Part shown: positions 42,164 through 49,550 of the stretch, piece by piece
Layout of the letters: every line of letters begins with the position of its first letter
How positions within the stretch are numbered: the stretch's first letter is position 1
Source: SABI01 sp028532915
Lineage (GTDB): Bacteria; Spirochaetota; Spirochaetia; Sphaerochaetales; Sphaerochaetaceae
Assembly (NCBI GenBank): GCA_963677225.1
Contig: OY781923.1
Location: forward strand, 930,001 to 994,000
Length of the DNA: 64,000 bases
Direction: 5' to 3'
Notes under the pieces: model-generated
The model's input: only the letters and a program-made list of their open reading frames with translations
Told to the model about the DNA's origin: nothing
Database searches by the model: none
Translations under genes and position numbers: made by a program

Positions 42164-43111
42164 ATGAGTGAATCGAAAGTATCTTCCTATACGTCCTTAC
42201 CCCCTCTGACAGACGAGTTTCTGTTTCAGATTATCTTCTGCATGGAGGATCAGGCCAATTCCTATTATATAGATCTGAAGCGTCAGAATATCTGCGAACA
42301 GGTCTTTATCGATCAGAGGATATCACAGGAGCCGGACAGGTTCCTTCCTCTCCCTGAATGGATTCCTTCCGACGGATTCCATACGATGGAAAAGTTCGTC
42401 TCCACTTTGAGAAACCCGGTCTACAGAGAAAGATTGAGAAAGGTGCTCCAGCTGGGAAAAGGTGTGTTCAGACAATTCAAGGATGTCGTGCATGAACAGC
42501 CTTCGATCGAAAAACTGTGGTACTACTTCAAAGATAAGGAGATGAGAAAGAGGGTATATGAATGGTATGAACTCCATACGAGCGCCTTCGCACTTGCCAG
42601 TTTAAAGATCGAAGGTCCCGAGACTGAGACGTTAGATGTTATCAGGGAAGATTTCTATATCTGCGAAAATATCGAGAGTCTGAAGGATGAATTTGAACAG
42701 TTTCGCGAAAAGTGTCTGAATAACTATATGAATAAACATGCAGTTTATGCCCCGATTATCGCCTCCGAAATAGAAAAGAAATGGAAAATCGGTGAGCATG
42801 ACCACCTGCTTTTCGCCTTATCGAACGAAAAAGAGGCTGCCGGGATACTTATCTATTCGATTATTCCATCTGCTGCGGTTGTCGAGGTCAAAGCATACTA
42901 TATTAAGGAGGAATTTCGCGGAATAGGCATATTCCATTTATTATTCGACACTGTGTGCGAAAAGGCTAAAAACATGGGAATCAATGATATATTACTCGAT
43001 TTGTATGAAGATTCGCTCCCTCTTGAATCCATGTTCCACGAAATCTTCACAAAAAACATAAAAAAAAGTGTATATTTATCAATTTCATCATGGATAGATT
43101 GGGAAAAATGA
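42164..43111 (+). CDS. GNAT-family N-acetyltransferase with long N-terminal region
   Basis: 315 residues. The C-terminal ~120 residues form a GNAT domain, with strand AAGILIYSII, VEVKAYYI, then EEFRGIGIFHLLF, whose RGIGIF loop matches the acetyl-CoA pyrophosphate-binding R/QxxGxG/A motif. The first ~185 residues are charged, mostly helical and not recognised by me. Acceptor substrate unknown. The start has a leaderless-type promoter. Monocistronic, between divergent eno and the outer-membrane candidate. Confidence 0.7.
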   Translation: MSESKVSSYTSLPPLTDEFLFQIIFCMEDQANSYYIDLKRQNICEQVFIDQRISQEPDRFLPLPEWIPSDGFHTMEKFVSTLRNPVYRERLRKVLQLGKGVFRQFKDVVHEQPSIEKLWYYFKDKEMRKRVYEWYELHTSAFALASLKIEGPETETLDVIREDFYICENIESLKDEFEQFREKCLNNYMNKHAVYAPIIASEIEKKWKIGEHDHLLFALSNEKEAAGILIYSIIPSAAVVEVKAYYIKEEFRGIGIFHLLFDTVCEKAKNMGINDILLDLYEDSLPLESMFHEIFTKNIKKSVYLSISSWIDWEK

Positions 43112-43263
43112 TTTATAATCTACCCGAAGAGCAGATATAAATAGGATTATAAAACGATTTTCCTATATAATTCTGATTTAAGAACGATTTATGATCCAGA
43201 AAGGAAACATATTTAGAAAAATTGTGAAGAATATGTAACTATTTTGTGGTTCATGAATTTAAC

Positions 43264-43292
43264 TTGACAGGTATATAGGCGGTTGTTATAAT
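43264..43292 (+). promoter_or_regulatory. Consensus sigma-70 promoter of the outer-membrane candidate
   Basis: Both boxes are perfect: TTGACA (43264-43269), 17 bases, TATAAT (43287-43292). It is the strongest promoter I see in the window. The 5' leader of about 64 bases carries a small hairpin (GCGGGT/ACCTGC) and a GGAGG ribosome site. Confidence 0.85.
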
Positions 43293-43362
43293 CCGTTTTG
43301 TATAACGAGAAAAGGGAAAAAGCGGGTCTTTGCACCTGCCCCGAATATTTTTTGGAGGAAGT

Positions 43363-44598
43363 ATGAAGAAAATTTCTGCTGTACTTTTAGTTATGGTACT
43401 CGTGGGCAGTGTAGCTTTTGCTGGCTTCACGGGTAATGCCGAAGTATCATTTGGTGCTGATCTGGATGCTGGTACATACGGTTTTGCTAACGCTGTCGAA
43501 CTTACCAGTGACATTGTTATTTCTGAGACTTTAGCTTCAGTTGCCGGCGAAGGCGACATCAGAGCTGAACTCGCCGCTGAGCTCACTTTCGGTTTTGATT
43601 TTGAGGATCAGGCGAATGAGGATGATGCTTTTGCAGATTTAGATATGGTGGCGAATGCTGAGATCACTTCTGCTAAGATCGTGGGAGATGACTGGTATGT
43701 TGCTATTCTTGGTGCGATGAGCGCTCCTAACTTTGCTGAGTCTGCAATCGATACAGAAGAAGACAGCGCTGGTGATGATGATGCTGATCCATTAGATCTC
43801 AACCCCACCAACTATGTTGTTGAGAATGCTGGTGTTGAAGTCGGTATCGCAGGGTTTGCTTTCGGTCTGAGCATCGATGAAACCCTCAACGCTCTTGACG
43901 GTTCAATCTACAACATTTTCGGTTCTGTTACTACTCCAGAATTCGACCTTGCTGACGGTATGACAGTTGCTTTCGGAGCTGCTGGTGTTCTTGCGAACAC
44001 AGGCAAAGCTGCTTCAGGTTCAGTCAGTGTCGCTTACACATCAGACGATTATTCAGCAACATTGGATGCTGATATGATTTACGATGCAGGATTCATGGCT
44101 GAAGTTGCAGCAATGGCTTCTTTCTCTGGCGTGACTGTTGATCTGTACTATGCTACTGACGATGATGCTGGTACTTACGACTCTGATGATAGCGCTGGTT
44201 ATACTGCTTACACAGCAATAACTAACATTCTTTCAGCACAGGTTGCTACTACTGTTGAAGATTTCGATATCACAGTTACAGGTAAAGACTTAGTGAACAG
44301 CCAGGCTCTTTCAGCTGACGTCGCTTATGCAGTAAGCGAAGAACTCTCAGTTGGTGCTAACGGTGGTTATACTCTCGGCGATTCTTCTTGGTCTGCTGGT
44401 GGTGAAGCTACTTACACAGTTGATGCTTACACAGCTTCTGCTGACGTAACATACGCAAGTGCTGGAACTCTCGAAGTTAATGCTTCTGTTGAATCAACAA
44501 CTCTCGTTGCCGGTGCAACTCTTGCTCTTTCATATGAAAACGATGACATTCTTGCTAACAAGGGTGCTATCACAGCTTCAGCTACAATCGAGTTCTAA
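43363..44598 (+). CDS. Abundant outer-membrane/surface beta-protein candidate
   Basis: 411 residues. Sec signal peptide cleaves after AFA (MKKISAVLL start, about residue 20). The mature part is Ala/Asp/Thr/Gly-rich and acidic, with almost no Lys or Arg and no Cys, and shows alternating beta-strand patterns ending in ITASATIEF, a terminal aromatic as in many outer-membrane barrels. No family is recognised with confidence. High expression is suggested by a consensus promoter, GGAGG 4 bases before ATG and a strong shift to GCT/GTT/TCA codons unlike neighbouring genes. An intrinsic terminator follows. It may be a porin or major surface protein; that is inference. Confidence 0.65.
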   Translation: MKKISAVLLVMVLVGSVAFAGFTGNAEVSFGADLDAGTYGFANAVELTSDIVISETLASVAGEGDIRAELAAELTFGFDFEDQANEDDAFADLDMVANAEITSAKIVGDDWYVAILGAMSAPNFAESAIDTEEDSAGDDDADPLDLNPTNYVVENAGVEVGIAGFAFGLSIDETLNALDGSIYNIFGSVTTPEFDLADGMTVAFGAAGVLANTGKAASGSVSVAYTSDDYSATLDADMIYDAGFMAEVAAMASFSGVTVDLYYATDDDAGTYDSDDSAGYTAYTAITNILSAQVATTVEDFDITVTGKDLVNSQALSADVAYAVSEELSVGANGGYTLGDSSWSAGGEATYTVDAYTASADVTYASAGTLEVNASVESTTLVAGATLALSYENDDILANKGAITASATIEF

Positions 44599-44620
44599 AA
44601 AAACTCTCGTAGATTTGAAA

Positions 44621-44643
44621 GGCCGCCGAAAGGCGGTCTTTTT
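44621..44643 (+). terminator. Intrinsic terminator after the outer-membrane candidate
   Basis: GGCCGCC, GAAA tetraloop, GGCGGTC, then TTTTT. Preceded by AAA. Confidence 0.9.
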
Positions 44644-44651
44644 CATACCCA

Positions 44652-44695
44652 TCCATTGATTTGCTGTATAAAGGGTGTACAATAAAATCAATGGA
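44652..44695. repeat. 11-bp perfect inverted repeat around a promoter
   Basis: TCCATTGATTT (44652-44662) and AAATCAATGGA (44685-44695) are separated by 22 bases. A promoter candidate, TTGATT (44656) - 16 bases - TACAAT (44678), starts in the left arm, and the GGAGG ribosome site begins in the right arm. It could be an operator or a translation-controlling hairpin for the small gene that follows. Confidence 0.55.
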
Positions 44696-44715
44696 GGTTT
44701 TATGTCTAAAAAAAT

Positions 44716-44740
44716 GGCTATTCAACGAATTGTGTGGGTA
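44716..44740 (+). repeat. Terminal inverted repeat, left end of ISL3 element
   Basis: GGCTATTC-N7-TGTGTGGGTA, matching the right end at 17 of the 18 non-spacer positions. Confidence 0.75.
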
Positions 44741-45983
44741 GCTGAACAAGTGACAATGGATCCAATTCCAGTTTTCCACAGGAAAGGTAGATCATAGTTT
44801 TGAAGTATTCCATGTTACGGAAACCTCTCGCTCGACGTTTCACGAGTGCAATAATAGAGTTAAGTCCCTCAAGAACAGCATTGGTTATCCGGTTGTCAAA
44901 GTAGTTGAGTATTTCAGCTTCGTGTTTTCTCAGCATCTTTGCTATTCGCTTCATTTCATAGACATTGCTGTGCATGATCCAGCTGCATAATTCGTCCATG
45001 CTCAACTTTGCCTGTTCTCGAGTTTCAGCCTGATACATATCCTGCAAGGCCAATTTCATCTGGTATGCTTTCACTGTTCTCAGGTTCATCTTATTGATTT
45101 TCGTGAATGTCTTCTGCTGTGCCTGGGTAAGGTTCTTCTTATTCTTCAACCAGATATATCGAGTTCCTTTCAACAGACGGTTCATACGCGATTCGCGACG
45201 CCGTACATCTACAACGACAGCGTTCATATTCATTATTACATGGAATGTATCTATGATCATTTTTGCCTGCGGAAATGCTGTTCCAATAGTGTTGGGATAT
45301 CCTCCAGCCATATCGCAAGTAACCACTCGGATATGTTCCGGCTGACCTCGATGCATCTTGAAATATGAGGTGAATTCTTCAATGCTTCTCATATTCCTGC
45401 CGTCTTCACAATCCAACACACGGGCAATTCCCTGATTATGATCTATGAATATCGTAAGATAGTTTTGTCCTCTATGGCTATAGTCATCAAAACCGAGAGA
45501 CCTCACCTCTGTGAAGTCCTGGCTCTCCCTCGCTTCACTCACATAATAGTGTATGAGTCTCCAGAGTTTTGTATCGGTGGTTTCCACTAATGAGGCTATA
45601 GCTCTCACTGAGAGTACTGATGCAAGTTCCAGGAGATATGCTTCCATCAACAAAGTGAACCCTGATCCTTCCCGTGCCCACGGGACATTCACCAAATGGG
45701 TCGAATGATCAGGGCATTTTACACGAGGAACTCGCGCATGGATCTAGCAGCGATGTTCAAAGAAATTCATATGCCGCCATACTTTTTCTCGCGTGTCATG
45801 GACTGAAAGACCAGTGTAGCTACAGCCATCAACACTACAAGAGAAATTCGATCCCCTGTGAAAATCTACTTCAATGTGGAGCTCTTTCTTTCCTGTTCTG
45901 TCTGATTCTTTGAACTGGAGTCCTTTTACGTACCACGGGGATTCAAGCCCCAACGCCTGGGTGAATAACTGAGAATTATCCAT
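44718..45983 (-). pseudogene. ISL3-family transposase interrupted by an in-frame amber codon
   Basis: The N-terminal 79 codons (45983-45747) encode the zinc-finger part (C.VDGC region) and helix of an ISL3 transposase ending HRC. They are followed by TAG at 45746-45744, and then the same frame continues IHARVPRVKCP...HLVNVPWAREGSG through the catalytic core to 44718. No frameshift is needed; one codon, most likely a former Tyr codon, is amber. Core acidic residues are visible at LGFDDYSHRG, VVTCDMAGGY and AVLEGLNS, with the typical KRRARGFRN end. Total 421 sense-plus-amber codons, normal for ISL3. Probably inactive unless the stop is read through. Confidence 0.85.
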
Positions 45984-46066
45984 ATTTCAGCCTCCTGTAT
46001 CTTAGATACATAAAGCTTACCAGCGCCGACTCTCATCCTCAATGAATTCTTCTTCAGGTTTCCTCT

Positions 46067-46091
46067 TACCCACTCAAAACAGCGAATAGCC
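46067..46091 (-). repeat. Terminal inverted repeat, right end of ISL3 element
   Basis: Read on the minus strand: GGCTATTC-N7-TGAGTGGGTA. Confidence 0.75.
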
Positions 46092-46339
46092 AAAAAACAT
46101 TGACTATTACGATACAGGAGATAATGTTCTGTGGATTGAAGAAGAGGGTTCTCTTCTTGAGATTGCAGGAAATGGTGGTGAAAGACATTTCTCTGTTATA
46201 GCTTATGATTCTTTCGGCAATTACAGTGATCTTCTTGTTAATACGACAGATGTATATGCAGGAAGAGTACGTCTTCCTTCTGATACGTTGATTCTTCAAG
46301 TTAGTGCAGTAGGGGATTGGACGATGACACTTCGATGAA

Positions 46340-46369
46340 AAAGGGAGGCTTTGATTGCCTCCCTTTTTT
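46340..46369. terminator. Bidirectional intrinsic terminator
   Basis: Perfect 10-bp arms AAAGGGAGGC and GCCTCCCTTT around a 7-base loop, with T runs on both strands. It ends the disrupted small gene (+) and rlmKL (-). Confidence 0.9.
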
Positions 46370-46371
46370 CA

Positions 46372-48606
46372 TTATGCGTTTTTCTTTACTACCTTTTTAG
46401 TCTTCTTGTGATCGAGAGGTACCGGTTTTACCTTCCTGTGTCTGATAGTGTAACAGTAGTGGATCTTTGCGTTGCGTTTGAAATCCTCTGGAATCGTTGA
46501 TTCGCTGATATCTTCCACTTGATACTGGTCGGCAAGCTGTTCATCCATCTTGAATTTCCGGTAGTTCGTCGAAAATATAAGAGTACCATCTTTACTCAGA
46601 TGGTTCATGCACTGATATATAAGGATCTTCTGATCTTTTTGAATATCGAACATGTCTCTCATCTTTGAATTTGAGAACGTCGGAGGGTCGCAGAAGATGA
46701 GATCGTAGGTATCGTATGTACTTTTCAGCCAAGTGATACAGTCTTCTTTGTAGAAGAAATGATTCATCTCGTTGAATCCGTTGATATCCATGTTCTTGAT
46801 AGCCCAGTCAAGATAGGTGGATGATGCATCGACAGAAACTGTCGAGAGCGCTCCACCGCATGCTGCATGCACCGTCGCCGTTCCCGTATAACAGAAAAGA
46901 TTGAGAAAGCGTTTTCCTTCAGCCATTTCTTCTATCATCTTTCTTACAGGTCGATGATCCAGAAAGATTCCCGTATCGAGGTAATCAGTGAAGTTGACAA
47001 GAAATCTATGACCGTTTTCCTTCATAAGATAGAATTTGTTCGATGAGGCCATCCTCTGGTACTGATCGCTTCCTTTCTGTGATTTCCTCTGCTTTATGAA
47101 GATGAAATCGAGGTCTATTTCTGTAGCACGTTCTGTGGCATCGATAAGTTCCTGAAGTCTGGTGGAAGCTGCTTCCTCATCAATCGATGATGGAGGAGCA
47201 TATTCTGTAAGATGGACGAACTTCCCTTCATACAGATCTATGGCAGCAGAATACTCGGGCATGTCAGCATCATAGATTCTGTAAGAAGAGATTCCCCGTT
47301 CTTCCATCACAGGCGTTATCTTCGCAAGGTTCTTCTTGAGTCTGTTGTAGGCCATCTGGGCTCCTTCGCTCAAAGGAGCGGCAAGACGCTCGGCCTTTTT
47401 CTGCTTTGCCCGTTCGATGAACTGTTCTCTTTCTTCATCTGTAAATACATAGTAATGGGCAAGCTGCGCTTCGATGGGGCCGTTGAACAAAGAATTGGTC
47501 CTGTTTGGTTTCATGTCGACATAACTGAGCAGTTCTTTGTTACCGCAGAGTATAGAGATATCCCATCCGCCGAATACTGTGTTGCAGGTCTTTCCTATCT
47601 TTCTATACAGTTGTTCGATGCTCTCATTATTATTGAGTCTGATTCCGTAAGGGGGATCGGTAACTATGGAGTTGTTACCTTCAGGGATCTCCTCTCTTTC
47701 AGCCGTTGTGAAATCCTTTTGAACGAAAGTGATAAGATGATCGACGTTAGCCATTTTTGCATTCGCTTTCGCGCTTTCGATCGCTTTCGGGTCGATGTCC
47801 CATCCGATGAAAGATGGAATCTCCTTCTTTTCCTCTTCAGCCTTCTGAAAAGATTCTTCAAGAATCTGTTCGAACAGATTCTCGTCATGGAGGGGAAGGT
47901 TATGGAAGGCGAAACTGCTGTAGTGAAGTAAACCCGGATCGATCCGGGCTGCCATCAAAGCAGCTTCGATCAAAATTGTACCGGAACCGCAGAACGGATC
48001 GAGCAATGCAGCGGGATTGCCGTCCTGAAGAGATTTGTACCAGTTGCTTCTCATGAGAACTGCCGCTGCAAGGTTCTCCTTCATCATCGCCTTGACATCT
48101 TCATTCCTGTATCGGCGCTGATGCATGGAACGACCGGAGAAATCGACATACCATTTCACTTCATCTCTGTCGATATGAAGATGAAAGGTGACATCGGGAT
48201 TCTTGAAATCTACAGTAGGGCGCAGATCATCGTTATACTGACGGATCCGGTCGACGATCGCATCTTTCAGTCGTACCGCACCGAAATTCGTGTTGTTGAG
48301 CCATTTGCATCTCATAGCCGAGATCGTGACATTCATCGTCTGATCAGGGGTCACCCAGTTTTCCCAGGGAATAAACATTGATGCTTCATACAGTTCGTCT
48401 GCGCTGTAGATCTGATCATCCTGAGCAAGACCTATCAAAAGTCTGCTGGCGATACGGGATGTAAGACAGAATTTATAGGCAGTCGCCAGGTCTCCTTCAA
48501 ACTCGGCACCACCGTTTACAAGATGGATCTCCCCGGCATTGCACATTTGTGCCTCATTCGCCACTAAATCATTCTGGTTTGCGGCAGATGCTGCAAAAAA
48601 TATCAT
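46372..48606 (-). CDS. rlmKL: Bifunctional 23S rRNA methyltransferase RlmKL
   Basis: 744 residues, the fused form. N-terminal THUMP-like region, then RlmL methyltransferase (m2G2445) with SAM loop DPFCGSGTILIEA and catalytic TDPPYG (usual form NPPYG). The C-terminal RlmK half (m7G2069) has LFCYTGTATVHAA and CDPPTFSNSKMR. Both rRNA positions use E. coli numbering. AAGGAG lies 5 bases before the ATG. It lies 9 bases after hslO, as last gene of ftsH-hslO-rlmKL, and ends at a bidirectional terminator. Confidence 0.92.
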   Translation of the reverse strand: MIFFAASAANQNDLVANEAQMCNAGEIHLVNGGAEFEGDLATAYKFCLTSRIASRLLIGLAQDDQIYSADELYEASMFIPWENWVTPDQTMNVTISAMRCKWLNNTNFGAVRLKDAIVDRIRQYNDDLRPTVDFKNPDVTFHLHIDRDEVKWYVDFSGRSMHQRRYRNEDVKAMMKENLAAAVLMRSNWYKSLQDGNPAALLDPFCGSGTILIEAALMAARIDPGLLHYSSFAFHNLPLHDENLFEQILEESFQKAEEEKKEIPSFIGWDIDPKAIESAKANAKMANVDHLITFVQKDFTTAEREEIPEGNNSIVTDPPYGIRLNNNESIEQLYRKIGKTCNTVFGGWDISILCGNKELLSYVDMKPNRTNSLFNGPIEAQLAHYYVFTDEEREQFIERAKQKKAERLAAPLSEGAQMAYNRLKKNLAKITPVMEERGISSYRIYDADMPEYSAAIDLYEGKFVHLTEYAPPSSIDEEAASTRLQELIDATERATEIDLDFIFIKQRKSQKGSDQYQRMASSNKFYLMKENGHRFLVNFTDYLDTGIFLDHRPVRKMIEEMAEGKRFLNLFCYTGTATVHAACGGALSTVSVDASSTYLDWAIKNMDINGFNEMNHFFYKEDCITWLKSTYDTYDLIFCDPPTFSNSKMRDMFDIQKDQKILIYQCMNHLSKDGTLIFSTNYRKFKMDEQLADQYQVEDISESTIPEDFKRNAKIHYCYTIRHRKVKPVPLDHKKTKKVVKKNA

Positions 48607-48615
48607 ATTCTCTCC

Positions 48616-49539
48616 TTAGCCCAACAGGGATTGTAACTCTTCTTTCTCGAATGGATAGACAGAACCGCAATTGAAACAATGCAGCTGCAGGGGGAACGGG
48701 CCATCGGTCAGGATCTCTTCTTTTTCCCTCTGGGGAAGGGATGTGAGATACTGGGCGAACACATCATGACTGCAGGTGCATGAGAATCCTATCGGAAGAG
48801 ATTGAAGATATGTGGGATCGAAATTTTTGAATGTCTCTTCCACGAAAGCTTTACCGCTATTCCCTTCAGACAGGTACTGTCCGAGCGAACCCATATTGTT
48901 CACAACATTCTCAAGTTCTTCAAGAGTCTCATCGTCCGCTTCGGGAAGTTTTTGCAGAAAAAGAGCACCGGCTCCAATGACTTCACCTTCTTTGTCGAAC
49001 TTGATGCTCAAAGAGACAACAGTAGAAGTCTGCTCGCTGATAAGAAAGTAGGTGGCAAGATCTTTCGCGATAGATCCGTGTTCAAGCATGATCTGCCCTT
49101 TGAACGGCTGTTTTTTTCCTTCGAGCATCTTTGTTACACTCAAAAAGCCCGGTCCGAAGAAGGGTGAAAGATCAAAATTCTGCAAAGGTTCTTTTACCTC
49201 GATCGGCACTTCCTGCAAATATCCCCTGACAGCCCCGACAGCCCAGGCTTCCACGCTAATCCCTTTGATGGGACCTGCACATTCTATGGCGAGCTGTACC
49301 CGGTCGTTTCCTTTCACCGTTGAGGCAAGGATTCCTCCTGCCAGATACGCATGCCCTAAAGTCAGTGTCTCGAGTATTCCGAGAGAGTGATTGGCGCGCA
49401 TCTGATTGATCATCTCGGTTCCCTGTATCACTGTACAGCGGACCGTATTGTTATGTAGAAGGAACACATCTCTCACATCAGGTGAGAGATTTTTCAGGTG
49501 TTCTCTTAGCTTTTCATTCTGTATTGGTATTCGATTCAT
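48616..49539 (-). CDS. hslO: Redox-regulated chaperone Hsp33
   Basis: 307 residues. The C-terminal zinc redox switch is intact: CxC in FSCTCSHD and CxxC in LHCFNCGS about 32 residues later. The N-terminal substrate-binding domain has the family pattern (LGHAYLAGGILASTVKG; ERVQLAIECAGP-like). Oxidation releases zinc and activates the chaperone. It begins 11 bases after ftsH and has no clear ribosome site; a weak promoter-like pair (TTGCAC, 17 bases, TAATCT) at the ftsH end could give a leaderless message. Confidence 0.93.
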   Translation of the reverse strand: MNRIPIQNEKLREHLKNLSPDVRDVFLLHNNTVRCTVIQGTEMINQMRANHSLGILETLTLGHAYLAGGILASTVKGNDRVQLAIECAGPIKGISVEAWAVGAVRGYLQEVPIEVKEPLQNFDLSPFFGPGFLSVTKMLEGKKQPFKGQIMLEHGSIAKDLATYFLISEQTSTVVSLSIKFDKEGEVIGAGALFLQKLPEADDETLEELENVVNNMGSLGQYLSEGNSGKAFVEETFKNFDPTYLQSLPIGFSCTCSHDVFAQYLTSLPQREKEEILTDGPFPLQLHCFNCGSVYPFEKEELQSLLG

Positions 49540-49550
49540 AGAACTATAGA

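Larger units (their letters stand above)
44716..46091 (-). mobile_element. ISL3-family insertion sequence, 1376 bp
   Basis: Bounded by imperfect 25-bp terminal inverted repeats (44716-44740 and 46067-46091): both ends begin GGCTATTC, then 7 unmatched bases, then TG(T/A)GTGGGTA. It contains one ISL3-type transposase filling the element, and the transposase stop lies inside the left repeat. Flanks are A-tracts (AAAAAAAT left, AAAAAACA right), so the expected 8-bp target duplication cannot be resolved cleanly. The element lies in a plus-strand small gene. Confidence 0.8.
44702..46338 (+). pseudogene. Small gene split by ISL3 insertion
   Basis: A start region (GGAGG, 4 bases, ATG at 44702, codons M-S-K-K) is cut after 14 bases by the insertion sequence. 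Beyond the element, 46092-46338 continues as an open plus-strand frame ending TGA, just before an intrinsic terminator. Joining the parts with an eight-A tract gives an 84-residue protein (MSKKNIDYYDTGDNVLW... ending ...VGDWTMTLR); the A-tract length is ambiguous because of the insertion. The product is beta-rich with no signal peptide, and its end resembles small domains with a repeated G.Y.G...L.V.A.G.WT pattern. No function assigned. In its present state the gene cannot make the full product. Confidence 0.65.

Noticed and set aside
45674..45913. Plus-strand 79-codon open frame inside the insertion sequence
   Set aside because: It is antisense to the transposase and lacks a ribosome site.
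44718..45983. Transposase broken by a frameshift
   Set aside because: Both parts are in the same frame; only one TAG codon separates them, so a nonsense codon explains it better.
44716..46091. Clear 8-bp target duplication of the insertion sequence
   Set aside because: Both flanks are A-tracts that match at only 6 of 8 positions, so a duplication cannot be proven.
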